Assembly: GCA_017307165.1 (NCBI GenBank)
Contig: JAFKGK010000003.1
Coordinates: 372,001-436,000, forward strand
Direction: 5' to 3'
DNA: 64,000 nucleotides
Source: Candidatus Melainabacteria bacterium
GTDB lineage: Bacteria > Cyanobacteriota > Vampirovibrionia > Obscuribacterales > Obscuribacteraceae
Shown here: positions 1-9,407 of the stretch, in pieces
Position numbering within the stretch: the stretch's first letter is position 1
Layout: the number at the start of each line of letters is the position of its first letter
Notes under the pieces: generated by a model
What the model was told of the DNA's origin: nothing
The model's database searches: none
What the model saw: only the letters and a program-made list of their open reading frames with translations
Position numbers and translations under genes: made by a program

Positions 1-2014
1 CGTTTTTGAGCAGTCGGTGGGCTTCCTCTACTAGCATTACGTGCTGCAGATGATCGTGAGGTCCGAGTGCTTCTCTGTATTCGTAGAGAAATACCAGAAG
101 CATGCCCATCAAAAATGATTTTTCACTATCTTCGGAAACCATCTTGAGCTCGACCACAGTCGGCCTGCCAAAGAGCTCCTTCATCGGAATGGAGCGCCTG
201 GTATTGAGCATCTGCCCCTTTCCGCCGATCAATAATGAGCCGATACGGGCCTTAAGTGCGGCCTGAACGTCAGGCCCGATCCTGTCCGAATACCCAAAGC
301 TCTCCACGACTGGATCTATGATTTCAAACAAATCCTTCATCGTCGGATAGATCTCGGCGGGACAATCCGGATCGGACAAGGACATACCTGGTGGGAGGCG
401 TCGGTTGACATTATTTACAAGGTCCCAGCCGCGCACGTTATAGATCTGGTTGAGTGCCTTTTCCAGTACCTGCGGCATTGGAGAATACATTTCAAAACTA
501 GCGTTGAATACAGATTTTAGAGCGTCCAAGTGGGTCTGTACCTTGACCCCAGGCATGATCTCAAAGGGATTGAGACGAAATGGCGAAACCGTCTCGTCGC
601 CCAGTGAGAATGCCTGTCCGATGCCTTTGAATGTTTCGGACATAAGCATCATATGCCTGTATTCTGATTTGGCTGGCTCGCATACCATGAAAGGGATGTT
701 GTAGCGCCAGAGCTGCCCTAGCAGATAAAAGCAAGTATTGGTTTTACCACCGCCGGTAACACCGCAGACGATCGTGTGCTTTTGCATCGCGTCGACATCG
801 ATATAGTACAGATTGCCTGTGTCTTCGCCTCGATCGAGGATATTGCCGATTGCAATGACCCGGGTCGGATCCTTTGGTGGGATCTCTGCAAGCGAAAACT
901 CAGCAGATCTGCGGATACGAAATCCCGGCATTTCTCTCTTGGGTAGATGCACGAAGGCGGAGAGCATACGAGAATTGAGCGGAGTCAAAAATCTGTATTC
1001 GAGCAGAGCCTGGAAAAATTCGTCGATACGCTTGTTGCGCAAGAGGCCAAATTGAAGGATGTGCTCGCGGAGTCCGCGTACTTGAGTCGTGCGCAAAGGA
1101 GTCGGTCGGCTGGTTTCATCAACATAAGTAGCGCGCAGAAGCGATTGCAAGCGGACAAAGACTTCTTTTTCTTTTGCAAAAAAGTAGGGTACAGTCAACC
1201 ACGCTCCAACCGAGATACCTAGCTGTACTTGCTTGAGATACGAGTCTTGCAATTCGAGATAGTATTTAATCCTCTTCTTTTTCTCGGGATCTTCGTTTTC
1301 CTGAGCTCGCTGTATCTGGTCTAGCACAGAAAATTCTTCGTTGTTGATGCGATTGCTCGGAATCGGCACTGCCAATACTAGAAAGCCAAACTCATGGCCT
1401 TGCAGACCAGCAGCCAATCTTTCTATCTGCTCGCTATCCATCGTCTCGCCGGCGGTCGATTTGAGAGCTGGGATGCCAGAGACTATGCCGGTAAACTTGC
1501 AGATTGGCTCCATCATCTCCTGCACTTCTTCGGCACGGAGAGGATTTTTAAAAACGTCGACGCCACCATATACGCTATGCAGGATCGATTTAAGACTGCT
1601 GTAGCTGACTTTTTCGTGATCGGCTTCGATGCCGTCTTCTTTTAGTGTATTGGGATCGAGCGATACACCCATGTAATAGCGGACACCGGTTTTGGTGCCA
1701 AGCACCAGAAAAGCCAGATTGGCCTTTTGACTGTGCAGTCCGGTTATTGCATCTTCCATTAGATACATGCGGCGTGCAGGCTTGGATGGATCTGGATCTT
1801 GCTGTTGGGCTTGGGAGTTTTGTTGCTTTTCGCGCTCGATGTCCCAGGAGCGCAAGATCCCATCGACCCTGACAAAGGTCAGATTGGGTATTGGCCAACT
1901 GATGATGTCGCTTGGATCGGGCGGATCGCTATCTAGATTGTCAAGGTCGTATCGCCGCAGATCAGCAATCTTTTCTTCCCAAATATTGCGATCACGGTTG
2001 TTGCCTTGTGTCAT
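1..2014 (-). CDS. HerA/VirB4-like P-loop ATPase, partial (C-terminus beyond window)
   Basis: The reverse-strand frame is open from an ATG at 2014 (MTQGNNRDRNIWEEK) to the window edge, 671 codons, so the C-terminus is missing. A Walker A motif, VCGVTGGGKTNT, lies near residue 415-425, followed by FMVCEPAKSEYR, a sequence typical of HerA/DUF87 ATPases. A Walker B motif, VMLVEEAHR, lies near residue 660. The first 400 residues show no family I can name. HerA and VirB4 relatives are hexameric motors that move DNA or protein; which one this moves cannot be read here. The gene lies 65 bp downstream of a second P-loop ATPase on the same strand, which suggests a joint function. The ribosome binding site is weak. 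Family assignment is good, role is unknown. Confidence 0.85.
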   Translation of the reverse strand, partial: MTQGNNRDRNIWEEKIADLRRYDLDNLDSDPPDPSDIISWPIPNLTFVRVDGILRSWDIEREKQQNSQAQQQDPDPSKPARRMYLMEDAITGLHSQKANLAFLVLGTKTGVRYYMGVSLDPNTLKEDGIEADHEKVSYSSLKSILHSVYGGVDVFKNPLRAEEVQEMMEPICKFTGIVSGIPALKSTAGETMDSEQIERLAAGLQGHEFGFLVLAVPIPSNRINNEEFSVLDQIQRAQENEDPEKKKRIKYYLELQDSYLKQVQLGISVGAWLTVPYFFAKEKEVFVRLQSLLRATYVDETSRPTPLRTTQVRGLREHILQFGLLRNKRIDEFFQALLEYRFLTPLNSRMLSAFVHLPKREMPGFRIRRSAEFSLAEIPPKDPTRVIAIGNILDRGEDTGNLYYIDVDAMQKHTIVCGVTGGGKTNTCFYLLGQLWRYNIPFMVCEPAKSEYRHMMLMSETFKGIGQAFSLGDETVSPFRLNPFEIMPGVKVQTHLDALKSVFNASFEMYSPMPQVLEKALNQIYNVRGWDLVNNVNRRLPPGMSLSDPDCPAEIYPTMKDLFEIIDPVVESFGYSDRIGPDVQAALKARIGSLLIGGKGQMLNTRRSIPMKELFGRPTVVELKMVSEDSEKSFLMGMLLVFLYEYREALGPHDHLQHVMLVEEAHRLLKN

Positions 2015-2038
2015 CTTGTGCGATTAATGCCTTATATC

Positions 2039-2060
2039 AAAAAAAGATTGCGCAATCTTA
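2039..2060 (-). terminator. short hairpin plus T-run between the two ATPase genes
   Basis: On the reverse strand AAGATT-GCGC-AATCTT (2060-2045) is followed by seven T residues. The stem is only 6 bp and AT-rich, so it is a weak or partial terminator that could lower expression of the downstream HerA-like gene relative to the VirD4-like gene. Confidence 0.4.
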
Positions 2061-2079
2061 AGTCTATCAAGTTTGTCGG

Positions 2080-5000
2080 TCATTGCGCCTCTTCGCGCTT
2101 TTTAGAAGGCGAAAAATGCATTCTTTCGATGAGTTTGTGATTTATCTTGTTATCAGGCACATCGTTGATGTCGTGCGACTTGAGATTAAAGAGGCCTGCT
2201 TCGGCTCCCATTCTGTAACAGAAAAATGTTCGTTCTTCTTGGCGGACGATCTTGTCTATATTGAGTTTTTCTTCGTCGGAGACCAGCTCAAATTGGGGAG
2301 AGCTGTTGATCGGGTTAAACAGGTTTGACATCGTCTGATGCTTGACTTTGCGACCGTCGATGGGAAACATCTGTGGACCTAGCAGATCGCCATCTTTTTT
2401 GGAAAGTGCAAAGGTGATGAGGGTGCCGATATTGATGATGAGATTGTTGCGAAAATCCTCAGGAAGATGCTGCAAGCTTTTGGTGACACCAATGAAGCCG
2501 ATCTTAAATTTTTTGGTTTCGGAGGTGATGTTTTCTAAGGTCTCTTGTTCGATAAAGCTGTCAAAGTTGTCTAGATAAAGAGACACTGGTTGTTGAGCCT
2601 TGCTACCACTCGAAGATAGAGTAAGAGCGGCCTGCTTGATGCCTGCCACCACCAGAGAGCCCAATAGATTGGCATCTTGACCAAATTCGCCTTGCGGGAT
2701 CTTGACGAGCAGGATCTTTTTCTTGGTGATTACATCCAGCAATTTGAGATCGCCGTCTGGACGAGTGAGGATATTGCGGATTCGTGGATTGGACAACATC
2801 GGATTGACGCGGTTGAGGATCGGCTCTACCCATGTGATCCATTGATCCGTCCTGGCAAGTTTTTTGTATCTGCTCCACTGATCCAGCAGGGTATTAAACT
2901 CGATACGTGAGTCTTTTTTACGTTCGACGTTTTCTAATAGGATGTCTCTAAAATCGTTGTCATTGAGCAGGTTGGGCAGATCGGTCAGAGTCTTGCCGTT
3001 GGCCATCAAAAGAAGCACGGCGTTGCGCAGTATGTCTGCGGTCTGGGCATTCCATTGAGACTGAGAGCCAGGTGGCTCAGTATATATGGCTTTGAACCCA
3101 TAGACGATTGAGGCCGCCGCAGTCTGGATGTCGCCTTCTTTTAGCAACTCGAGAGGATTGTAGGCATTTTTGTTCTTTTTGTTGGTCGGGTCGATCAATA
3201 CAACCCGGCGGGCGATCTCTTTGCCCCTGGGATGGGCAGAAATGGTGGTGGTGATCAGATCTACCAATGAACCATCCGAGTCGATTGCTACTACGCAGCG
3301 ATCGTCGCTGATGATGTCTTGCATGAGCATATGTGCGATAAGCCTGCTCTTGCCCTTGCCGCCCTGGCCTAGTATCAGGAGGTGGGGATTGGCCTTGCGC
3401 AGTTCTGGTGGCAGGTTGAGGTCTTTGACCACCCAGGGCAACCAGCCTGTATACCAATTCCATTCGACTCTCTGGCCGAGAGGCAAACTACCTTTTTTCA
3501 TTGGTTTGGCTAACTGGGCCTTGACCTTGTCATGTTGTGATTTAAATTGGCTAGGTATGTATTTTTTCTTGTTCCAGACATTGATCAAGCCATTAGGACC
3601 AAATAAGCTAAAAACGCCCCCGACGACAGCGATGCCAACACCGATTACGACGATGATGCCGTACTTGCCCATAAAGTCGATAATGTTGAACTTGCCACTA
3701 TTTGTAGTACCAGTTTGAGCGGAGATGCCCGGAGTGCTGCCATTGCTCATAGCCATCGTTGGAATGGGCAAGCCGCCTTCTTCGACTGGCATGGCCTGTC
3801 TCAGCGTGGCTACCCATTGGCCCGAAACTGTCTCGCTGCGTGATTTGTTGAGATAGCTAAATTGACTGCCGCTCTTGCGCGTTAGCTGCCAGACGCCTTT
3901 TGCCTGCATAGGTACTGCTTCAAAGTCGACCAGTCCCCCAAAAAATATCGGTACTCCGCTTGGACGCATATTGCGATCTACATATTGTTTTTTGAGCTCG
4001 ATCTTGTTTGGAGGAGTGAGACTACCCTGTAGTTTGAAGGTGCCGATGCTATCATTGCCCTGTCCGTTTAAGGCAAATCCCTGCTGCTTTAGCTGGATCG
4101 TGCCAGGATAATTTTGTTGTTTTTGTCTGGCTATCAATGTCCAGACCCCGGCCACTTTAGGTGTCTGCGGCAGGCTTGGCAGTCTCAGCGCTGCTGGGTT
4201 GGTGAGACCGACACTTGCGACGTTTGATACTACATGCGATATCGCAAAAAACAGCGCTGCAACAATGCAGGCTGATATGGCAATTAGTTTTGGACCAATT
4301 GGAAAGCCTGCAACTGTAAAAAGTCCGCCGCTACCGGTATTGCCCCGCATCTTTGAGGGAGCTTTGCGTTTGCCGATGGCTGACTTGCCTTTTTTTGCTC
4401 GGCTGTTACCTGCCTCATCGTCATCGTCTTCGTCAGCGTCCTGATCGTCATCTTGTTCATCGTCATCATCATTAGCATGACGTTTGGATCCAGGCTTTTG
4501 TCGTGCAAGCGCGCGGTCTTTTAGTCTGGTAGAGCTTTTTGGGGCTTGATTGTAATCCGATCCCGAAAATGATCTCCGTTTTGGTGGAGTATCGTCTTGA
4601 TCGTCATCATCCAGATCGTCGTCTTCATCAAACTCCTCTTGGTTTTGACTGTCGCTGTCCAGATTATCATCGTCGTCGTCTAGGTCCGATTTGGCCTTTT
4701 TTGCTTTTGATTTGGCAAGGTCCATGACCTTGCTCTTGTTGATTTTATCTACTCTAACAGTCGGAGCGTCGTCATCATCAGGGTCTTGCATGTCTCCATT
4801 GTCGAGAAATGCGCTGCGCGATGCTTGGCTTTTGAGGCCGCCTTTAGATTGTGATTCGTCGATGGTCGCTGAAGGATTTGATTTGGTGTTGCGCTTGAGC
4901 AGGTCTTCGAAGGAACTGTGTGCCTCAGCGTTCTCTTCGTAGCGCTTGGGCCTGTTGGCTTTGCTGCCGGACTTAGGACCGTTGTTTTCAGAAAAGAAAT

Positions 5001-5874
5001 CGAAGGCCTGGCTTGATTTGGCTGAGGCCAACTGCGGCATAGCCACTTTTGGTCTGGCGTTGGCCGGCTCGACCTGATTTGATTGATCCGCAGGAGCAGT
5101 TGTCGCAGCTGGCTGCACCATTACCGGAGCCGGTTGCTCCAGTGGGATCGGTTCTGGTTGTTGTGCTTGTTCTGGCTTGCTCGACTCTTGAAAAAATGTT
5201 GAGGCGGTTTGTTCAGCCTGGGTTGCAAAAGGTGTGTCGATAGCTTTGATGTCCGGATTTTCTTCTATTGCATATTGATCTGGATCTTGCTCCCAGGGAG
5301 CGGCTGCATCTCGATCAAGTGCCACCGGTTGTGGCGGCTGGATAGTTTGGACAGCCTCAACGCCTGCGTCACGCGATTGAGCGTATGCGATGCCTTCGAG
5401 AGGGAAGCTACCAGTAGAAGTTTGTCGAGCATAATCATGAGATGACTGGTCACCATCGCCACCATTTGCAGTGCCCTCTCTTGCATCCTCGCTGCTCACT
5501 CCAGCAAAGTCAAATAGGCCCGGAGTCTGCGAGAGATCGGTAAATGAGAATAAGCTAGAAGAGGAAAAATCAGGAAAAGCCTGACTGGAAGAGCCGTCCA
5601 TGCTCATCGAATCTGGAACCGGTTCGTCGTATGCCGAATGTTGTGGTGTTGCGAGTGAGGGCACAAGCGCTATAACCTGGCGATTGGCTACAATGCGCTC
5701 GAGGATCAGTCTATCTGGAGCTACAGATACGATCATTGGAGGGGCAGGCTGAGCCAGGGTGGCAACTTGTGTTGCTGCAAAATTGGATTGCGCCGCTCCG
5801 CATGCCGCACATCCTTGATTTTTTGGTTTTATGACTGCACCGCAGTTGGGGCAGACCAAGATTTCCAATTGCAA
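2080..5874 (-). CDS. zinc-ribbon, membrane-anchored VirD4/TraD-like coupling ATPase
   Basis: This 1264-residue protein starts with a zinc ribbon (CPNCG...CAACG, residues about 8-26). A long disordered, Gln/Pro- and then Asp/Glu-rich stretch follows, with long acidic runs around residues 390-520. A membrane helix (about 527-548), a beta-rich presumably extracytoplasmic domain of about 190 residues and a second helix (about 738-758) come next. The C-terminal 500 residues form a P-loop ATPase with Walker A ILGQGGKGKS near 835 and Walker B SLYLDNFDSF near 1100, resembling type IV coupling proteins (VirD4/TraD). No relaxase or mating-pair genes are visible. The first possible start is TTG at 5874, but an AGAGG site is only 2 nt away from it; the in-frame TTG at 5868 has 8 nt spacing and is more likely. 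The ATPase call is firm, the substrate unknown. Confidence 0.8.
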   Translation of the reverse strand: MQLEILVCPNCGAVIKPKNQGCAACGAAQSNFAATQVATLAQPAPPMIVSVAPDRLILERIVANRQVIALVPSLATPQHSAYDEPVPDSMSMDGSSSQAFPDFSSSSLFSFTDLSQTPGLFDFAGVSSEDAREGTANGGDGDQSSHDYARQTSTGSFPLEGIAYAQSRDAGVEAVQTIQPPQPVALDRDAAAPWEQDPDQYAIEENPDIKAIDTPFATQAEQTASTFFQESSKPEQAQQPEPIPLEQPAPVMVQPAATTAPADQSNQVEPANARPKVAMPQLASAKSSQAFDFFSENNGPKSGSKANRPKRYEENAEAHSSFEDLLKRNTKSNPSATIDESQSKGGLKSQASRSAFLDNGDMQDPDDDDAPTVRVDKINKSKVMDLAKSKAKKAKSDLDDDDDNLDSDSQNQEEFDEDDDLDDDDQDDTPPKRRSFSGSDYNQAPKSSTRLKDRALARQKPGSKRHANDDDDEQDDDQDADEDDDDEAGNSRAKKGKSAIGKRKAPSKMRGNTGSGGLFTVAGFPIGPKLIAISACIVAALFFAISHVVSNVASVGLTNPAALRLPSLPQTPKVAGVWTLIARQKQQNYPGTIQLKQQGFALNGQGNDSIGTFKLQGSLTPPNKIELKKQYVDRNMRPSGVPIFFGGLVDFEAVPMQAKGVWQLTRKSGSQFSYLNKSRSETVSGQWVATLRQAMPVEEGGLPIPTMAMSNGSTPGISAQTGTTNSGKFNIIDFMGKYGIIVVIGVGIAVVGGVFSLFGPNGLINVWNKKKYIPSQFKSQHDKVKAQLAKPMKKGSLPLGQRVEWNWYTGWLPWVVKDLNLPPELRKANPHLLILGQGGKGKSRLIAHMLMQDIISDDRCVVAIDSDGSLVDLITTTISAHPRGKEIARRVVLIDPTNKKNKNAYNPLELLKEGDIQTAAASIVYGFKAIYTEPPGSQSQWNAQTADILRNAVLLLMANGKTLTDLPNLLNDNDFRDILLENVERKKDSRIEFNTLLDQWSRYKKLARTDQWITWVEPILNRVNPMLSNPRIRNILTRPDGDLKLLDVITKKKILLVKIPQGEFGQDANLLGSLVVAGIKQAALTLSSSGSKAQQPVSLYLDNFDSFIEQETLENITSETKKFKIGFIGVTKSLQHLPEDFRNNLIINIGTLITFALSKKDGDLLGPQMFPIDGRKVKHQTMSNLFNPINSSPQFELVSDEEKLNIDKIVRQEERTFFCYRMGAEAGLFNLKSHDINDVPDNKINHKLIERMHFSPSKKREEAQ

Positions 5875-6203
5875 AACCTCTAGAGACTCAAGTCTTATAC
5901 CTCGTAAAGCTCCAAAAGCTTCACTTGACGGCCTCTCTGTCCACTGGCCGATAAAAACACCCGACTATATGATAACGAGTTTGGTGAGAAATATTTAAAC
6001 AACCATTGCATAGTAAACCTGCCAAACAGTAATGTCAAGCGGCGCGAGCTTAGCATATTGCTTGTTTTCAGGGTATATTTACATTTAGAGCAGTCGAAGC
6101 GACGCGATCTTGTGATCGGGCGCATCGACAAAAGTCGGGTACATATTTTACAACGGTAAGCTCGGGCAGGCAGGCAGGTAGGTAGGTAGGAAGGATCCAA
6201 TCG
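5875..6203. promoter_or_regulatory. divergent intergenic region with probable promoters
   Basis: About 330 bp lie between the divergent ATPase gene and the coiled-coil gene. No convincing ORF is present. A possible forward promoter is TTAGCA at 6051-6056 and TATATT about 18 nt later; this is a weak match. The 3' end carries the tetranucleotide tract listed separately. Confidence 0.35.
6165..6195 (+). repeat. tetranucleotide repeat over the ribosome binding site
   Basis: Three GGCA units are followed by three GGTA units and GGAAGGA, ending 8 nt before the ATG at 6204. The tract supplies several overlapping AGG-type Shine-Dalgarno cores, so unit gain or loss would change SD number and spacing without shifting the reading frame. 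Confidence 0.8.
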
Positions 6204-8309
6204 ATGGCTCTCGAAGAGAAGGGAAGCGCCAGCGACATTGATGACAACGCAAGGTCAGACAAGTCCGGTGAACCGGATGCAATGTCGCTTGCTCAAAGGC
6301 GTGCGCGGCTGCGCAACTCTTTGACCAAGCAAGTAGCTCCTCCAGATCCTTACGCGCCCGATCCATATATGCAGCCACAAAATATGCAGACACAAAGCGC
6401 TCCGGTCGCGTCCGATCCTGAGGTGGGGGATGGAGCTGCCACGACCGTCACTGTAAGTCCTGCATCAGTGCCTGCGCCGACACCTACTGCCGAAAATACG
6501 TCTGCCGCAGCATTTTTTGCCCCAGTCTCGGATACACCCGCCCCCTCATCGGAGCCTGTCCCTAAGCGCAGCAAAGACAAAGAAGCCAAATCAACAAAAA
6601 ACTCGATAGAAGCCTTGAAAGAACCAGTGAAAGAGCCTTTGAAAGAGCCTGGGAATGAACCTATCGGTAAAGACAAAGATAAAATCACTCCTGAAGAGAT
6701 CGACAATAAAGACAAGCAAGCACGCAAGAGTGTGGATAAATCAAAACAAAAAGAGGACAAGGCAGTGGGTTTTGGGGAGCCAATAGCATCGGAGATTTCC
6801 GAAGCGACGCCATCTTTAGCGTCCGCGCCCTCTTTTTCTTTTTCGGCTCCGGCATCCAGTTCAGAAGACCAAAATGGTATCAAAGGCATACTTGACTCCA
6901 TCGATCAGCAATTGGGCGTGTTTTCGCTCAACATGGCATTAGTTGCTCGTGCATCTACTGAACAGCTAGAGATAGTAAAGTCCCTAGCCGAAGTCATCCA
7001 AAATCAGGCATTCAACGAGGTGTCACTCAGCCTCAGCAGCCTATCCGAATCTATGTCTGCAGCTATGGAACCCATGAAGGCAGTCAGTGAGCTGGTTCCA
7101 TCGATTGACTCTTTGGTGTCTACCCTTGAGGCGAATGCTCTCTCAGGTGTAGGTCGCGAATCTCAGCAAGACGAGTCTGCAAAAATTGAAAAATTGACTC
7201 CCGAGCAGCTTGTAATGAATCTTGCCGATCAGCTCGGCTCTGGACTCATTGATCCATTTACTTTCAAATTTGCCTATATGGCCGTTTTCCCCTCCGAGCA
7301 CCCGGCTGATCTCCTGCGTAAGCTGGTCGATTTGCTTGGCACTCAAAGACTCAACGGTGATCTGTTCCGGGCTGCCTATGATGCAGTGCAAGCTCCCGAT
7401 CCTCCCAGACCGGTTTATCAAGCTAGTGCTGGTGGTACAGGAGAGGTCCGCGAAGTAATCAAGGTCGTGCAGGACGAAACCGTCATGGCACAGATCGATG
7501 AGCTCAAGCAATTTAACGAAGAGATGCGGCACAGACTCGATCTGCGCGAAGAAGAATTTAGTGAATTGCTTGCTGCTAAGGATCAAGAGGTCCAGGACAA
7601 GCAAGATGCCCTCGACCGAAAACTCGAGGAGTTTGCCTCTAGATATGATGAGCTTGCGCAAATCTTGACTCAGCGTACAGAGTTATTGCAAGAGAGGGAT
7701 GCCGAGCTGTCGAGACGAGCTGGAGAACTAGCTCAAAAAGACTCGGAGATCGGACAACTTAAAACTCAGCTTGACGAGATCCGTGATCAGACCAAGGACA
7801 TGGTCGCCGACCTGCAAAAGCAACTGACCAAGCAGGCTCTACCCGAAGAAAAACCCCGTCCAGTCCAATCCAATTTTTTTGAAACGGCAGGTCCATCAGC
7901 TGTGAGCAGCGGCGGTGGATCTCCTTTGTCCCAGGTGATGCCTCAAAACACCCCGATCAATCGAGATCAGCAATCCTTTAACGACAATCAATCGCAATCT
8001 AGTAGCGGTGCTCATGCTGCCCAGACCTCAGGGACCCATCAGCCTATTGCTGAAGAATCCATTCCCGAGCCCACTCCGCAGGCAATACCTCGGCCCAATA
8101 CCTCTCCACCTACGACCCCCTTTCCAGGAGCGGGTGCAGGTAGCTATGGTTCCGGAGTTAGAGCCCAGGTCTTTGAGGTCATAGTGCGCCAGGCTTTAGC
8201 AGGTGCGCCGTGGCGGGAGATTTGTGCCGGTCCGATGCAGGTCAACAATATCTCTGCCGAAGAAGTCGAAAGCGAAGTCAAAAGGCGCCAAAATTTTCTC
8301 GGCAAGTAG
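6204..8309 (+). CDS. large disordered coiled-coil protein
   Basis: A 701-residue protein of no family I recognise. Residues 1-230 are low complexity, rich in Pro, Ala, Lys and Glu, with a KEP-type short repeat near 140-150. A helical segment spans about 230-400. A strongly heptad-like coiled coil runs about 420-560 (ELKQFNEEMRHRLDLREEEF and onward). A second Pro/Gln/Ser-rich linker leads to a compact C-terminal domain of about 50 residues (VFEVIVRQALAGAPWREICA). The ATG at 6204 follows GGAAGGA by 8 nt. No signal peptide or membrane helix is seen, so it is probably a cytoplasmic scaffold or adaptor. It is divergent from the two large ATPases, which suggests, but does not prove, a shared function. 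Confidence 0.8.
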   Translation: MALEEKGSASDIDDNARSDKSGEPDAMSLAQRRARLRNSLTKQVAPPDPYAPDPYMQPQNMQTQSAPVASDPEVGDGAATTVTVSPASVPAPTPTAENTSAAAFFAPVSDTPAPSSEPVPKRSKDKEAKSTKNSIEALKEPVKEPLKEPGNEPIGKDKDKITPEEIDNKDKQARKSVDKSKQKEDKAVGFGEPIASEISEATPSLASAPSFSFSAPASSSEDQNGIKGILDSIDQQLGVFSLNMALVARASTEQLEIVKSLAEVIQNQAFNEVSLSLSSLSESMSAAMEPMKAVSELVPSIDSLVSTLEANALSGVGRESQQDESAKIEKLTPEQLVMNLADQLGSGLIDPFTFKFAYMAVFPSEHPADLLRKLVDLLGTQRLNGDLFRAAYDAVQAPDPPRPVYQASAGGTGEVREVIKVVQDETVMAQIDELKQFNEEMRHRLDLREEEFSELLAAKDQEVQDKQDALDRKLEEFASRYDELAQILTQRTELLQERDAELSRRAGELAQKDSEIGQLKTQLDEIRDQTKDMVADLQKQLTKQALPEEKPRPVQSNFFETAGPSAVSSGGGSPLSQVMPQNTPINRDQQSFNDNQSQSSSGAHAAQTSGTHQPIAEESIPEPTPQAIPRPNTSPPTTPFPGAGAGSYGSGVRAQVFEVIVRQALAGAPWREICAGPMQVNNISAEEVESEVKRRQNFLGK

Positions 8310-8328
8310 ATCCGAGCCAACCTTTGCC

Positions 8329-8601
8329 TCAGTCTTTGCGAGTGAGTGGCTTCTCCAATTTTAGGGTTTTTTCTGTCTGTCTCCACTCTTTGACGATTGG
8401 GTCCAGATTGCTCATAAAGTGTAGAGTGATCATCGCCGGCATGTGCTCTATGGTCTGGGTGAAAATGAAAAAGATGATGCCTATGGTCAAGGTTGTGCAG
8501 AGCACAATGATATTGCGTGAGATTTTCATGTGCTCGTCGAGTCTTTTGCTCAAATGCGAGATTTGGGCCTCCAGATCTTTCAATTTGCAATCTTCTGTCA
8601 C
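8329..8601 (-). CDS. small single-pass membrane protein
   Basis: A 90-residue protein starting with GTG at 8601 (VTEDCKLKDLEAQ), with GGAAA a few bases upstream. The first 25 residues look like a short coiled coil (KDLEAQISHLSKRLDEHM). One or two hydrophobic helices follow (NIIVLCTTLTIGIIFFIF), then a charged tail. It is convergent with the coiled-coil gene, with 19 bp between the stops. No family is recognised. The layout, a short coiled coil joined to a membrane helix, resembles many small bacterial membrane adaptors. Confidence 0.6.
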   Translation of the reverse strand: MTEDCKLKDLEAQISHLSKRLDEHMKISRNIIVLCTTLTIGIIFFIFTQTIEHMPAMITLHFMSNLDPIVKEWRQTEKTLKLEKPLTRKD

Positions 8602-8750
8602 GGCATTTCCTTTTATTGGCTGGCCAAGATTTTAATCCATATATAGGTAGCTGGGGGAAAAATAACATTGACCCCGCAATTAGAGAATGTAGTATTAGAA
8701 TCCGGGTATAAAGCAATGGATAGGCTTTTTTTAGATTGTGAGTATTAATC

Positions 8751-8999
8751 GTGGGCAAGACACTTAGAACCAAGACTCTCTATCAGGACAAAGATTGGCT
8801 TACTCAAAAGTATGTCAAAGAAAAATTGAGCACCGTCGAGATAGCCAGGATCTACCGAGAGACCGAGTCCAAGTGGTGCGATCCAAACACTATCAGTCGC
8901 TGGCTTAAAAAGCACAATATTTCTATGCGCTCTCTGGCTGAGGCTCAGCAAAACAGGCATTCGGTTGCTCAAGCGCCTATCAGCAAAAAGAAATCCTAA
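8751..8999 (+). CDS. small helix-turn-helix-like protein
   Basis: An 82-residue basic protein starting with GTG at 8751. The core (WLTQKYVKEKLSTVEIARIY, then NTISRWLKKHNISMRS) has the pattern of a helix-turn-helix of the kind found in resolvase-like and homing-endonuclease-associated DNA-binding modules: a Y-LS-EIA helix followed by a recognition helix ending in WLKKHNI. The tail is Gln/Lys-rich. It stands alone, with no obvious partner. It may be a DNA-binding regulator or a remnant of a mobile gene. The ribosome binding site is weak. Confidence 0.55.
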   Translation: MGKTLRTKTLYQDKDWLTQKYVKEKLSTVEIARIYRETESKWCDPNTISRWLKKHNISMRSLAEAQQNRHSVAQAPISKKKS

Positions 9000-9056
9000 A
9001 CTAAATCTGAAGCTTTGCTTACGGGCAGGTCACTTTTCAAGAAGATCTATTACGTT

Positions 9057-9275
9057 TTATATGCCAATTCCACTGCTCGCCCATCCGCCCATCATCATTA
9101 GGGCTACGGTGAGGTAAAGTAGTACGTCTCTTCCGCCTGCCAGGTAAAAGAGGCAATAGGCGAAGAATGAGAATGAGGGCAACCAGAAACGCTTGTCCTC
9201 TTCGCGCACGGCATGAGCGCCCAGGCATACGCAAAGGGCGAGTGGGCAACCAAAAAATACTATGTCGAAGAGCAT
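9057..9275 (-). CDS. possible small hydrophobic membrane protein
   Basis: A 72-residue frame that would encode two to three membrane helices (LFDIVFFGCPLALCVCLGAH, then FFAYCLFYLAGG and YLTVALMMMGGWASSGIG), separated by a charged loop REEDKRF. The alternation of loops and helices looks protein-like, but the ribosome binding site is poor and there is no recognisable family. The remaining bases between 9000 and 9407 show nothing else I can support. Confidence 0.4.
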   Translation of the reverse strand: MLFDIVFFGCPLALCVCLGAHAVREEDKRFWLPSFSFFAYCLFYLAGGRDVLLYLTVALMMMGGWASSGIGI

Positions 9276-9407
9276 GGTCTAAAGCCTGTCCGTGAGCTTG
9301 ATGCTAAGAACAATTAGTGATCTTGCATTTAGAGTATCGATAACAGACAGCCGTGTCCATGGTAAATACCGCAAGACTGGCCGTTATACAAGCAGTTGAG
9401 GTTGACC

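Noticed and set aside
1590-1898. Reverse-strand 102-residue frame within the HerA-like gene
   Set aside because: It is a shadow frame of the large ATPase gene on the same strand, which has clear motifs.
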